A stretch of 64,000 nucleotides of DNA from Salinimicrobium gaetbulicola (GTDB lineage Bacteria > Bacteroidota > Bacteroidia > Flavobacteriales > Flavobacteriaceae): assembly GCF_042676025.1 (NCBI RefSeq), contig NZ_JBHTJP010000035.1, positions 434,001 through 498,000 of the forward strand. The letters are read 5' to 3'. The translations under genes were made by a program, and so were the position numbers. Under the pieces are notes generated by a model that saw nothing but the letters and a program-made list of their open reading frames with translations, made no database searches and was not told the origin of the DNA. Position 1 is the stretch's first letter, and the number at the start of each line of letters is the position of its first letter. This document shows positions 48,332 through 57,242 of the stretch, piece by piece.

Positions 48332-49552
48332 TTACTCTTCCTCTCCGTAAGTGTCATATTCCGGATAAAGGAAGTTGTTATAAGGGAAGCGGGTAATATG
48401 TATCTGCCTTACTGCTTCGTATACTTTCTTTCTGAATTCTTCTAAATTTTCCTTGTTAAGGGCTGATATGAAGAGTACGTCATCTCCTAACCGGTTCATC
48501 CAGGTTTTTTCCCATTCTTCAAGGGTGAAGTGAGAACTCGTTTTTTCGGTCATCAGATCATCTTCTTCGATCTTTTCAGCTTTATATGCATCGATCTTAT
48601 TGAAGACCATTAGGGTAGGCTTATCTGCACTCTTAATTTCTGCTAGAATCTGGTTTACCGAAGCAATGTGATCTTCAAAATTAGCATGAGAAATATCAAC
48701 TACATGAAGTAAAAGGTCAGCTTCCCGTACCTCGTCGAGCGTAGATTTAAAAGACTCGACCAATTGTGTAGGTAATTTTCTTATGAATCCAACCGTATCA
48801 GTCAATAAGAAAGGAAGGTTCCTAATTACCACTTTACGAACGGTAGTATCAAGGGTGGCGAAAAGCTTGTTTTCAGCGAATACCTTACTCTTACTGATGA
48901 CATTCATCAAGGTTGATTTTCCTACGTTTGTGTAACCAACCAGAGCTACACGAACTAACTGCCCTCGATTCCCGCGCTGTACTTCCATCTGTTTGTCAAT
49001 GGTCTCCAGCTTTTTCTTTAAAAGGGAAATCTTATCACGGACGATCCTACGGTCAGTCTCGATCTCTGTTTCCCCCGGTCCACGCATTCCAATACCACCT
49101 CGCTGTCTTTCAAGGTGAGTCCACATACCTGCCAGTCGTGGTAAGAGGTACTGGTATTGTGCTAACTCAACCTGAGTGCGGGCGTAACTGGTAGTCGCTC
49201 GCTGGGCGAAAATATCAAGAATAAGGTTCGTTCTGTCCAGAACCTTGCAATTCAGTATTTTTTCAATATTCTTTTGTTGAGCCGGTGAAAGTTCATCATC
49301 AAAAATGGCGGTGCCTATCTCATTTTCTTCCACAAAATAACGGACTTCTTCCATTTTCCCCGTACCGATAAAGGTCTTGGGGTTAGGCATATCCATTTTC
49401 TGTGAAAAACGTTTTACGACTTCTCCTCCGGCCGTATAGGTTAAGAATTCAAGTTCGTCAAGGTATTCCGTTAATTTTTCTTCATTCTGGTCTCGGGTTA
49501 CGATCCCGATCAAAACAACCTTTTCGTATTCTAAATCGCTCTTTTCTAGCAT
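48332..49552 (-). CDS. hflX: HflX ribosome-associated GTPase
   Basis: 406 residues from the ATG at 49552; an upstream in-frame TTG is rejected because the -7 box lies there. The HflX N-terminal domain is present (NPKTFIGTGKMEEV, AIFDDELSPAQQKNIE, DRTNLILDIFAQRA), then the glycine-rich GMRGPGETEIETDRR (156-170) and the GTPase: G1 GYTNVGKST (206-214), G3 DTVG with LLTDTVGFIRKLP, and G4 NKID. HflX splits stalled or heat-damaged ribosomes into subunits. A -7 box and a terminator bound it as a single-gene transcript. Confidence 0.95.
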   Translation of the reverse strand: MLEKSDLEYEKVVLIGIVTRDQNEEKLTEYLDELEFLTYTAGGEVVKRFSQKMDMPNPKTFIGTGKMEEVRYFVEENEIGTAIFDDELSPAQQKNIEKILNCKVLDRTNLILDIFAQRATTSYARTQVELAQYQYLLPRLAGMWTHLERQRGGIGMRGPGETEIETDRRIVRDKISLLKKKLETIDKQMEVQRGNRGQLVRVALVGYTNVGKSTLMNVISKSKVFAENKLFATLDTTVRKVVIRNLPFLLTDTVGFIRKLPTQLVESFKSTLDEVREADLLLHVVDISHANFEDHIASVNQILAEIKSADKPTLMVFNKIDAYKAEKIEEDDLMTEKTSSHFTLEEWEKTWMNRLGDDVLFISALNKENLEEFRKKVYEAVRQIHITRFPYNNFLYPEYDTYGEEE

Positions 49553-49573
49553 AAATGTTTTTGAGTATACCTG

Positions 49574-49581
49574 CAAAGTTA
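49574..49581 (-). promoter_or_regulatory. -7 box for hflX
   Basis: Minus-strand TAACTTTG, full TAnnTTTG match, 21 nt before the ATG. A TTG lies 17 nt further upstream, slightly short of usual spacing. Confidence 0.5.
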
Positions 49582-49675
49582 CACAATTGCTCGGTTTGCA
49601 ATGTATAATTCAGGTGACTGTAATCTTAAACATTCCCTAATGTTAAGGCAGGATGTTAAGATTTAAATGTTGTTT

Positions 49676-50566
49676 TTAAAAAGTGTAATTGAATCCGGCT
49701 CCAAAAACTTCTCTTATCTGAAATGCTGCCACGGTATTATCATCATAGATGGCCTGGAAAATGAGGTTTGCAGAAATGAATTTATTTACGCTCATTTCAA
49801 GGTTCATCAAGTAGTCTATGTCAATGTTACCGGGTTTTGAAAGGTAATTTGAATATAGGCTGAGATTATTTTCCATGGAGACATTCTTTACGATGTCAAA
49901 TTTGGCGTATGCGTTCAAAGAAGCACCTAATTCGAATCTGGAACTTTTACCTTTGTCAACACCAAAATAGCTGCCATCCTGATAAGTAGGACCTGAAGTG
50001 AAGTCCTTGTCAACGAAAATGAATCTGGCAGTTGCCGGAGCCAGGTTAACCCAGAGATTGTCGCTTTTTTTCCACATCATACCCGGGCCAAACTGAAGGT
50101 ATGCCGGAGATAAAAAGTGAGTGGTCTCAGATCTTATTTCTTGTCCGGTAATATCATCTTCAGCATAGACATAGCCTTTACTGAATTGTGTTCTGAAGTT
50201 AGTGAAAAAGGTAATATACCAGTTAGAGTCATCAAGCTCTCTTCCTGCTATGGAATTTATTTCAAGTCGGTCACTTGTTTTTCTGGTGAACTCGTCATCC
50301 TTTAGTTTAGTAAGACCGTAGTTTGCCAATAACTTGTTATCCCAGGAAAATTGTCCTTTTCGGTAGTTAAGCTGGTAATCCAGAATTAGGTTTCCAGCCA
50401 TGCTGGAGGTACCTCCGCCGGTCCATTCTTTATTGAAAGCCGACTGATTGAATAATAATTGAAATTTTCCGGTGGAATTCCATCCTTGTGGATCTTCTTC
50501 TTTTTCTTCCTGAGCTGTGACTGTAAGTCCGAATAAAATAAAAACCGCAAGTAAAAATTTCTTCAT
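49676..50566 (-). CDS. DUF3078 outer-membrane-barrel-like protein
   Basis: 296 residues with a signal peptide to TAQ (19). The mature sequence has WNSTGKFQLLFNQSAFNKEWTGGGTSSMAGN, a DUF3078 start, then regular amphipathic strands and the terminal FGAGFNYTF typical of an outer-membrane barrel. It begins 3 nt after the DUF2480 gene, so it is probably the last gene of the suf transcript although no iron-sulfur role is known. Imperfect inverted repeat sequence at 49625-49647 (CTTAAACATT/AATGTTAAG) follows its stop but lacks a T run. Confidence 0.8.
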   Translation of the reverse strand: MKKFLLAVFILFGLTVTAQEEKEEDPQGWNSTGKFQLLFNQSAFNKEWTGGGTSSMAGNLILDYQLNYRKGQFSWDNKLLANYGLTKLKDDEFTRKTSDRLEINSIAGRELDDSNWYITFFTNFRTQFSKGYVYAEDDITGQEIRSETTHFLSPAYLQFGPGMMWKKSDNLWVNLAPATARFIFVDKDFTSGPTYQDGSYFGVDKGKSSRFELGASLNAYAKFDIVKNVSMENNLSLYSNYLSKPGNIDIDYLMNLEMSVNKFISANLIFQAIYDDNTVAAFQIREVFGAGFNYTF

Positions 50567-50569
50567 TTT

Positions 50570-51073
50570 TTATCGTTTAAAAAGTGGTACAGATGAGCAT
50601 GCTTCCCCGTACATAATGCTTTTTGCAACGGGTTGCAGCTTATTGATAACCTGAAGATACGCATTTTTTGGAACTGGCTTTTTAGAACAACCTTTAATTA
50701 TAACCGGTAGATCTTTATATTCTGAAACATCCAATTCCTGGATAATTTCAGTGTAAAGAATAGTTTCCAGGGTTTCCAGGTCGCCCACTACCACTTTTTG
50801 TGCAACCGGGGTAAGGTAAGTGGTTAGCAGCATGTAAGCCCAACCGGGAATAATAGCATCTGTAGAACAGGTGAGGGCGACAAAACGATCCTGATATTGA
50901 GACCAGTCATGCGACTTTGCACTTTCCCGGAAATCCTTCTCCCTAAGGACAAGTCCTTCCAATAACCAGTCTTTAATGTCAAAAAGGATCCTTTCTCCTT
51001 CCGGATAAAAGTCCTCAAGGTCGAAGGTCACTAATTTACTATTCGCTACTCTGTTTACAATTTCTTCTGCCAT
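50570..51073 (-). CDS. DUF2480 family protein
   Basis: 167 residues, cytoplasmic. It begins MAEEIVNRVANSKLVTFDLEDFYPEGER and has FDIKDWLLEGLVLREKDFR and VIIKGCSKKPVPKNAYLQVINKLQPVAKSIMYGEACSSVPLFKR, the Cys-containing C-terminal part of the Bacteroidota-specific DUF2480. Three cysteines (TCSTDA, KGCSKK, EACSSV) might hold a metal or cluster, but this is inference. The family regularly sits at the end of SUF operons in this group, here 12 nt after the DUF59 gene. Confidence 0.85.
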   Translation of the reverse strand: MAEEIVNRVANSKLVTFDLEDFYPEGERILFDIKDWLLEGLVLREKDFRESAKSHDWSQYQDRFVALTCSTDAIIPGWAYMLLTTYLTPVAQKVVVGDLETLETILYTEIIQELDVSEYKDLPVIIKGCSKKPVPKNAYLQVINKLQPVAKSIMYGEACSSVPLFKR

Positions 51074-51085
51074 AGATAGAATAGA

Positions 51086-51409
51086 CTAAAGCATTCCTAA
51101 TTCCAGTTTTGCTTCCTCGCTCATGAGTTCCTGGCTCCAAGGCGGATCGAAAGTGATCTCCACTTCACAATCAGTTACTTCATCCATAGATTTGACCTTC
51201 TCCTCAACTTCCATAGGTAATGATTCGGCTACGGGACAGTTAGGCGTAGTAAGCGTCATAAGGATCTTGATCTCATTATCAGTGCTTACCATGACGTCAT
51301 AAATTAAACCTAATTCATATATATCTACAGGAATTTCAGGATCGTAAATGGTCTTTAGGACCGTCACGATCTTTTCTCCTAAAACTTCTGAGTTCTTAGC
51401 GTGTTCCAT
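51086..51409 (-). CDS. SUF-system DUF59/MIP18-family Fe-S assembly protein
   Basis: 107 residues of one DUF59 domain. TIYDPEIPVDIYELGLIYDV (20-39) and the conserved cysteine in TLTTPNCPVAE (Cys58) are the family hallmarks, with VTFDPPWS-like ITFDPPWSQELMSEEAKLELGM at the end. Members help deliver clusters (SufT, PaaD, Mrp N-terminal domain, eukaryotic MIP18). Located 4 nt after sufE and before DUF2480 within the suf operon. Confidence 0.88.
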   Translation of the reverse strand: MEHAKNSEVLGEKIVTVLKTIYDPEIPVDIYELGLIYDVMVSTDNEIKILMTLTTPNCPVAESLPMEVEEKVKSMDEVTDCEVEITFDPPWSQELMSEEAKLELGML

Positions 51410-51413
51410 TTTT

Positions 51414-51839
51414 TTAGTTCAATTGGGTTTGATATGCCACCGCATACATTTTAAGTTGTTTGATCATACTCACCAGGCCATTTGCACGGGTCGGGGAAAG
51501 GTGCTCCTTCAGTCCTATCTCGTCAATGAACTGAGTATCGGCCTCGATAATGTCCTTTGGATGTTGGTTTGAGAACGCCCTAATGAGGATGGCTATGATA
51601 CCTTTGGTGATGATCGCGTCACTGTCTGCAGTGAAAACCAGTTTATCATCGTTAAGTTCAGCATGAACCCACACCTTACTCTGGCAACCTTTGATGAGGT
51701 TATCATCGGTTTTATATTTTTCTTCAATAAGCGGAAGGGATTTTCCCAGTTCGATCATATGTTCGTAACGCTGCATCCAGTCGTCGAACATTTCGAACTC
51801 GTCTACTATCTCATCCTGTATTTCTTTAATTGTGCTCAC
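51414..51839 (-). CDS. sufE: SufE cysteine-desulfurase sulfur acceptor
   Basis: 141 residues. The frame opens with GTG at 51839 (GTG AGC ACA ATT AAA GAA), since there is no ATG until inside the conserved MFDDWMQRYEHMIELGKSLP helix. The persulfide-accepting Cys52 is in NLIKGCQSKVWV, and LTPTRANGL-like HLSPTRANGLVSMI closes the protein. SufE takes sulfur from SufS and passes it to SufBCD. It is 45 nt after sufS, a gap that holds a 19-nt palindrome. Confidence 0.93.
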   Translation of the reverse strand: MSTIKEIQDEIVDEFEMFDDWMQRYEHMIELGKSLPLIEEKYKTDDNLIKGCQSKVWVHAELNDDKLVFTADSDAIITKGIIAILIRAFSNQHPKDIIEADTQFIDEIGLKEHLSPTRANGLVSMIKQLKMYAVAYQTQLN

Positions 51840-51856
51840 AGTGTGTCTATTTTATG

Positions 51857-51875
51857 CTTCGGAAGCCTTCCGAAG
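51857..51875. repeat. Palindrome in the sufS-sufE spacer
   Basis: CTTCGGAAG and CTTCCGAAG are perfect 9-bp arms around one C. In mRNA it would form a short hairpin just after the sufS stop and before the GTG of sufE; no T run follows, so termination is unlikely. Confidence 0.5.
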
Positions 51876-51884
51876 AATTCACTT

Positions 51885-53123
51885 TTAAGATAACATGTTT
51901 TTGGCTCTTTTGACAGCCTCTACAAAGGCATCGATCTCCTCCTTTGTATTATAAAAGGCGAAAGAGGCTCTTACCGTCCCCGGAATTTTGTAAAAATCCA
52001 TTATAGGTTGCGCGCAGTGATGTCCTGTTCGCACGGCAATTCCAAGCTTGTCGATGATCGTTCCAATGTCGTAAGGATGTATCTCGCCAATATTGAACGA
52101 GATCACAGCTGTTTTTTCTTCGGAAACGCCATAGATCCTCAAGCCTTCAATCTCCTGAAGTTTCTCGGTAGCATATTCAAGCAGTTCCTGTTCATAAGCA
52201 GCGATCTTCTCAAATCCGATGGCATTCATGTAATCCAGTGCGGTGCCAAAAGCTATGCCTCCGCAAATATTTGGAGTTCCGGCTTCAAATTTATGAGGCA
52301 GATCTGCGTAGGTGGTCTTTTCAAAAGTAACCGTCGCGATCATTTCGCCCCCACCCTGGTAGGGTGGTAATTTGTTAAGCCATTCTTCTTTTCCGTAAAG
52401 GACGCCCACTCCCGTAGGTCCGCACATTTTGTGAGCAGAAACCACATAGAAATCTACATCCAAATCCTGAACATCAGCTTTGATATGAGGCGCAGCCTGT
52501 GCTCCGTCTAAAAGTACTGCTGCGTCTACGGCGTGTGCTTTTTCAATGATCTCTTTCACCGGGTTTACGGTTCCTAAGGCGTTCGAAACATGATTTACAA
52601 AGACCAGTTTTGTCTTTTCAGAAAGAAGCTTGTCGTATTCTTCCATTTTCAAGGTCCCGTTCTCATCCATAGGGATCACTTTTAGAACGGCACCGGTTCT
52701 TTCGCATAGCATTTGCCAGGGAACAATGTTCGAGTGATGTTCCAAGGCAGATACTATGATCTCATCTCCTTCATTCAATAATGCAGAAAATCCACTGGCC
52801 ACCAGGTTGATGGCGTTGGTGGTACCTGCAGTATAGATGATCTCATGTGCTTTGGCAGCATTAAAATGCTTTTGGATATTGATCCTTGCCTGCTCATAAG
52901 CATCTGTTGCTTCCTGGGACAATGTGTGAACACCCCTGTGGATGTTGGCATTATACCGGGAGTAATAATCTACTATCGTATCAATTACCTGTTGTGGAGT
53001 CTGCGAGGTAGCTGCATTGTCAAAATAAACCAAAGGGTATCCATTCACTTTACGGGAAAGTATGGGAAAATCCTTTCGGATCGTTTCGACATCAAAATGT
53101 GCTTTTTCGGCGGCAACTTTCAT
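51885..53123 (-). CDS. sufS: SufS cysteine desulfurase
   Basis: 412 residues, the normal length. PLP Schiff-base Lys232 is in VVSAHKMCGPTGVG, the catalytic persulfide Cys370 in RTGHHCAQPIM, and LEHHSNIVPWQ (128-138) provides the cofactor-stacking His. RTGHHC followed by a short loop places it with group II (SufS) enzymes. It releases sulfur from cysteine as an enzyme persulfide for cluster assembly, handing it to SufE encoded next. It starts 33 nt after sufD. Confidence 0.96.
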   Translation of the reverse strand: MKVAAEKAHFDVETIRKDFPILSRKVNGYPLVYFDNAATSQTPQQVIDTIVDYYSRYNANIHRGVHTLSQEATDAYEQARINIQKHFNAAKAHEIIYTAGTTNAINLVASGFSALLNEGDEIIVSALEHHSNIVPWQMLCERTGAVLKVIPMDENGTLKMEEYDKLLSEKTKLVFVNHVSNALGTVNPVKEIIEKAHAVDAAVLLDGAQAAPHIKADVQDLDVDFYVVSAHKMCGPTGVGVLYGKEEWLNKLPPYQGGGEMIATVTFEKTTYADLPHKFEAGTPNICGGIAFGTALDYMNAIGFEKIAAYEQELLEYATEKLQEIEGLRIYGVSEEKTAVISFNIGEIHPYDIGTIIDKLGIAVRTGHHCAQPIMDFYKIPGTVRASFAFYNTKEEIDAFVEAVKRAKNMLS

Positions 53124-53156
53124 TTCAGGTAAATTGGGTTTTTTATAATTCAGGAT

Positions 53157-54470
53157 CTACAGGTTAAAGCCCACGTTCACCCCAAGTTTTTCAGCAAGGA
53201 TTCCGTTGATCCTCTTTTTAAGTTCAGGGATCTTCACACTTTCCAGAACGTTGTTAGCAAAGGCGTACATCAATAAGGCCTGAGCTTCTTTTGCAGGAAC
53301 TCCACGAGAACGCAAGTAGAACAAGGCTTCATCATCTAACTGACCAATGGTACAACCATGACTACACTTCACATCATCTGCAAAGATCTCAAGCTGAGGT
53401 TTAGAGTTGATAGTTGCCTTATCGTCTAACAAGATATTGTTGTTGGACTGGAACGCGTTTGTTTTCTGGGCTTCCTTTTCCACCTTGATCTTTCCGTTAA
53501 AAACACCCACAGCGCTCTCTCCAAAAACACCTTTGTAATCCTGGTGGCTTTCACAGTTTGGCTCGGCGTGGTGAACAAGGGTATTATGGTCAACATGCTG
53601 TTTTCCGCCAATAACAGTCACCCCTTTTAAGGTAGAATCGATCCTTTCTCCTTTCTGATAGAAGTTTAGGTTGTTTCTCGTAAGGTTTCCTCCAAAGGAG
53701 AATGTATGCACTGAAACGTTACTTTCACGCTTCTGCTCAATAAAAGTGTTATCAATAAGCGAAGCTGTTTTATTATCATTTTGGATCTTGTAATAATCCA
53801 CAATAGCCCGCTTGTCTGCAAAGATCTCGGTAACCGAATTGGTCAATACCGGGTGATCTGTAAGACTCTGGTGTCTTTCTATGATCTGAACATGTGAATT
53901 CTCTCCAACCACGATCAAATTCCTTGGCTGCACCATTAAAGCGGATTCATTACCGGTAGAAAAGTTGATCACCTGTATTGGCTTATCAGCCATGGTGTTC
54001 TTCGGAATATTGATATACGCGCCCTCGTGAGAGAATGCCGTATTCAATGAAGTAAGACTTTCCTGTGGCGCGACCTTGTTGAAATAATTTTCAATGACCG
54101 GCTTATACTTCGAGTGGTTCATCGCCGAAGACATTAAACAGGCATCTATCTTATCGTGAGTCGTTGATGACAGATGAGACGAGTAAATTCCGTCGATGAA
54201 TACGATCTTATAAGTATCGATATCATCTATGAAATATTTCTCAACGTCTCTGTATTCTATAGTTTCCTCTTTTCTTGGGAAAACCGTGTAATCATGCTTC
54301 AGGACCTTGTTAAGGGAAGTGTATTTCCAGGCCTCCTGTTTCTTAGTAGGAAAACCGACGGTCTCAAAATCTTTTATTGCACGGCTTCGTATCTCGTGAA
54401 TATCAGTATTTGTATTCACGTTTTCTTCGAATGCCAAAAAAGAGGATAATAATTTATCTTTTAATTCCAT
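53157..54470 (-). CDS. sufD: SufD Fe-S cluster assembly protein
   Basis: 437 residues. The N-terminal helical region (ETVGFPTKKQEAWKYTSLNKVL) leads to the right-handed beta-helix core, and the C-terminal block SKPQLEIFADDVKCSHGCTIGQLDDEALFYLRSRGVP is the SufB/SufD signature, including the conserved His of the SufBCD scaffold near residue 395. It pairs with SufB and SufC. The 76-nt gap to sufC carries two small stem-loops. Confidence 0.95.
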   Translation of the reverse strand: MELKDKLLSSFLAFEENVNTNTDIHEIRSRAIKDFETVGFPTKKQEAWKYTSLNKVLKHDYTVFPRKEETIEYRDVEKYFIDDIDTYKIVFIDGIYSSHLSSTTHDKIDACLMSSAMNHSKYKPVIENYFNKVAPQESLTSLNTAFSHEGAYINIPKNTMADKPIQVINFSTGNESALMVQPRNLIVVGENSHVQIIERHQSLTDHPVLTNSVTEIFADKRAIVDYYKIQNDNKTASLIDNTFIEQKRESNVSVHTFSFGGNLTRNNLNFYQKGERIDSTLKGVTVIGGKQHVDHNTLVHHAEPNCESHQDYKGVFGESAVGVFNGKIKVEKEAQKTNAFQSNNNILLDDKATINSKPQLEIFADDVKCSHGCTIGQLDDEALFYLRSRGVPAKEAQALLMYAFANNVLESVKIPELKKRINGILAEKLGVNVGFNL

Positions 54471-54486
54471 TGTTCTTGTTTATTGT

Positions 54487-54541
54487 CTTTCCCAAAAAGG
54501 GAAATAATTGTGGGCGAAAATTTGATCTTCCAAAAGGGAAA
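54487..54541 (-). repeat. Two related small stem-loops in the sufC-sufD spacer
   Basis: TTTCCCAAAAAGGGAAA (54488-54504) and TTCCAAAAGGGAA (54528-54540) share sequence and fold potential. They lie between the sufC stop and the sufD start on the minus-strand mRNA and could be processing or stability elements. Confidence 0.35.
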
Positions 54542-54546
54542 TCAAC

Positions 54547-55302
54547 TTATTGAGCGTCCACTTCTTCCTTGATCCAGTCGTAACCTTTTTCTTCAAGCTC
54601 AAGAGCAAGTTCCTTGGTTCCCGACTTTACGATCTTTCCATCATACATAACGTGTACAAAATCTGGCACTATATAATCCAGTAATCTCTGGTAGTGAGTG
54701 ATCACTAAAGTTGCATTTTCAGGGGTTCTTAATTTATTTACACCGTTAGCAACAATTCTAAGGGCATCAATATCAAGACCTGAATCGGTTTCATCCAATA
54801 TCGCCAGTTTCGGCTCTAACATCGCCATCTGGAAGATCTCGTTTCTCTTCTTCTCTCCTCCGGAAAAACCTTCGTTCAAAGAGCGGGAAAGGAACTTACG
54901 GTCGATCTCCAAAAGTTCAGATTTCTCCCTGATCTTCTTCAGCATTTCATTGGCAGGCATATCTTCCAGGCCTTTCGCCTTCCTGTTCGCATTGATAACC
55001 GTTCTCATGAAGTTGGTAACGGTCACTCCAGGAATTTCAACAGGATACTGGAAAGAAAGGAAGATACCTTTATGCGCTCTCTCTTCAGGGGCAAATTCTC
55101 CAAGGTCTTCACCTTCCATGATGATCTCCCCGCGAGTTACTTCATACTCTTCCTTCCCGGCAATAACCGAAGAAAGCGTACTTTTTCCTGAACCATTCGG
55201 TCCCATTATGGCATGAACCTCTCCCGGATTAATCTCCAGGTCAATACCTTTTAATATTTTAAGACCTTCTACTTTAGCGTGTAAATTCTTTATTTTAAGC
55301 AT
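54547..55302 (-). CDS. sufC: SufC ABC-type ATPase
   Basis: 251 residues. Walker A is GPNGSGKS (34-41), signature LSGGE-type region is FSGGEKKRNEIFQMAMLEP and Walker B is LAILDETDSGLDID, with the H-loop in LVITHYQRLLDYI. This YQRLLDY/EKKRNEI set is specific to SufC rather than to transport ABC proteins. It drives SufB-SufD rearrangement during cluster building in the cytoplasm. Confidence 0.97.
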   Translation of the reverse strand: MLKIKNLHAKVEGLKILKGIDLEINPGEVHAIMGPNGSGKSTLSSVIAGKEEYEVTRGEIIMEGEDLGEFAPEERAHKGIFLSFQYPVEIPGVTVTNFMRTVINANRKAKGLEDMPANEMLKKIREKSELLEIDRKFLSRSLNEGFSGGEKKRNEIFQMAMLEPKLAILDETDSGLDIDALRIVANGVNKLRTPENATLVITHYQRLLDYIVPDFVHVMYDGKIVKSGTKELALELEEKGYDWIKEEVDAQ

Positions 55303-55336
55303 AATTTCTATTGAATTTCCTGTTGAACAGGGTTTT

Positions 55337-55738
55337 CTAATTTTTGTTTGGAACGGCAGTTTTTACGCTGTCCGCTTTTCTTTCCGGGATTTCCAGAATT
55401 TCTCTTATTTGTGCGATCTCATCCCAACCTTCACGCCCGGGATTATCTATTATCTTAGCTTTAACTACCACAGGGATCATATCGAATTCGTCCCTTTTTA
55501 AAGGTTCTACTTTCTTGACCAGGGCCATTGAAACCGAATCCAGTTCAACTCCGTAAATAAAGCTGCGTCCTTTTAGTACAGCTGCATCGGCGAGATAAAT
55601 GAATTCTGCTTCTACAGTTGTAAGACTGTCTTTGACCACTTCTTCAACGGGTGCTTCCACCTCTTTCTTTTTCTTCTTGCCTTCACAAGCCGAAAGCAGG
55701 AACAAGCCAATAAGCAGCGTCAATAATGTTCTTTTCAT
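55337..55738 (-). CDS. Small lipoprotein inside the suf operon
   Basis: 133 residues. Lipobox LSAC (Cys18) followed by a lysine run (EGKKKKKE), then FIYLADAAVLKGRSFIYGVELDSVSMALVKKVEPLKRDEFDMIPVVVKAKI and a short charged tail. It begins 4 nt after sufB and ends 34 nt before sufC, so it is co-transcribed with cytoplasmic Fe-S proteins though it is exported. I recognise no domain. Its position may be conserved in relatives, but that cannot be seen from one genome. Confidence 0.75.
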   Translation of the reverse strand: MKRTLLTLLIGLFLLSACEGKKKKKEVEAPVEEVVKDSLTTVEAEFIYLADAAVLKGRSFIYGVELDSVSMALVKKVEPLKRDEFDMIPVVVKAKIIDNPGREGWDEIAQIREILEIPERKADSVKTAVPNKN

Positions 55739-55742
55739 ATCT

Positions 55743-57188
55743 TTATCCTACAGATCCTTCTAAAGAGATCTCTAATAGTTTTTGAGCCTCTACCGCGAAT
55801 TCCATTGGTAGTTTGTTCAGTACTTCCTTACTGAAACCATTTACGATCAACGCGATCGCCTGTTCGGTATCAATACCTCGCTGATTGCAGTAGAAGATCT
55901 GATCTTCTCCAATCTTACTGGTAGTCGCCTCATGTTCAACTTTAGCCGTTTTATTTTTGGCCTCTATGTAGGGGAATGTATGCGCTCCACATTTATTACC
56001 CATCAACAATGAGTCACATTGTGAGAAATTTCTTGCGTTTTCCGCACGACTGTTTATTTGTACGAGTCCGCGGTAACTGTTCTGACTTTCTCCTGCTGAA
56101 ATACCTTTTGAAATGATTGTACTCTTGGTATTCTTTCCAAGGTGGATCATCTTTGTTCCGGTATCTGCCTGCTGAAAGTTGTTAGTTACGGCAATAGAAT
56201 AAAATTCTCCAACCGAATTATCCCCTTTTAGTACACAAGAAGGGTATTTCCAGGTTACTGCAGATCCTGTTTCTACCTGCGTCCAGCTTATCTTGGCGTT
56301 CTTCTCACAAAGACCACGCTTGGTCACGAAGTTGAAAACACCACCTTTACCTTGTTTGTCTCCAGGATACCAGTTTTGAACGGTCGAATATTTTATTTCG
56401 GCATCATCAAGAGCGATCAGCTCTACCACTGCCGCGTGTAATTGATTTTCATCTCTAGAAGGAGCGGTACAACCTTCAAGGTAGCTTACATAGCTTCCTT
56501 CATCGGCTACTACAAGAGTTCTTTCAAACTGGCCTGTACCTGCCTGGTTGATTCGGAAATAAGTTGAAAGCTCCATCGGGCATCTAACACCCTTAGGGAT
56601 ATAACAGAATGAACCGTCACTAAATACTGCTGAATTTAAAGCAGCGTAAAAATTATCTTTTTGAGGAACAATGGTTCCAATATATTTTTTCACAAGTTCA
56701 GGGTGCTCCTGAATTGCTTCGGACATAGAGCAGAAAATGATCCCTTTTTCAGCAAGCGTCTTTTTGAAAGTCGTAGTTACCGAAACAGAGTCCATAACCA
56801 CATCTACTGCTACTCCTGCAAGTTTCTTTTGCTCGTCAAGAGAAATACCCAGTTTCTTGAAAGTATCCAGCAATTCTGGATCTACTTCATCAAGGCTTTC
56901 GTATTTAGGTTTCTTGTTAGGTGCCGAATAGTAAGAGATATTCTGGAAATCGGGTTTTTTGTAGTGCACGTTTGCCCATTCCGGTTCGATCATTTCCTTC
57001 CACGCTTTGAACGCTTCCAGTCTCCAGTTCGTCATCCATTCGGGCTCGTTCTTCTTCTTGGAGATCGCGATCACGATATCCTCATTAAGTCCTACCGGGA
57101 ATGTATCCGATTCTATATCGGTGTAAAACCCGTATTTGTATTCCTTATTGTCGAGCTCCTTCTTTAAATCGTCTTCAGTATATGCCAT
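55743..57188 (-). CDS. sufB: SufB Fe-S cluster scaffold
   Basis: 481 residues. Signatures include GVAVDVVMDSVSV, FCYIPKGVRCPMELSTYFRIN, the CTAPSRDENQLHAAVVELIAL block with the conserved Cys of the scaffold, and KVEHEATTSKIGEDQIFYCNQRGIDTEQAIALIVNGF near the end (Glu, His and Cys of the assembly path). It is the main scaffold of the SufBC2D complex. It lies 54 nt after the A-type carrier gene. Confidence 0.97.
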   Translation of the reverse strand: MAYTEDDLKKELDNKEYKYGFYTDIESDTFPVGLNEDIVIAISKKKNEPEWMTNWRLEAFKAWKEMIEPEWANVHYKKPDFQNISYYSAPNKKPKYESLDEVDPELLDTFKKLGISLDEQKKLAGVAVDVVMDSVSVTTTFKKTLAEKGIIFCSMSEAIQEHPELVKKYIGTIVPQKDNFYAALNSAVFSDGSFCYIPKGVRCPMELSTYFRINQAGTGQFERTLVVADEGSYVSYLEGCTAPSRDENQLHAAVVELIALDDAEIKYSTVQNWYPGDKQGKGGVFNFVTKRGLCEKNAKISWTQVETGSAVTWKYPSCVLKGDNSVGEFYSIAVTNNFQQADTGTKMIHLGKNTKSTIISKGISAGESQNSYRGLVQINSRAENARNFSQCDSLLMGNKCGAHTFPYIEAKNKTAKVEHEATTSKIGEDQIFYCNQRGIDTEQAIALIVNGFSKEVLNKLPMEFAVEAQKLLEISLEGSVG

Positions 57189-57242
57189 TTTTTCAGTTTA
57201 ATGTTGGGTTGCAAGGCAAAAACCCTGCAGGGAAACCAGGTT

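Noticed and set aside
54698..55216. 172-codon plus-strand open frame
   Set aside because: Complement of sufC; Ser/Pro-rich composition is typical of an antisense frame.
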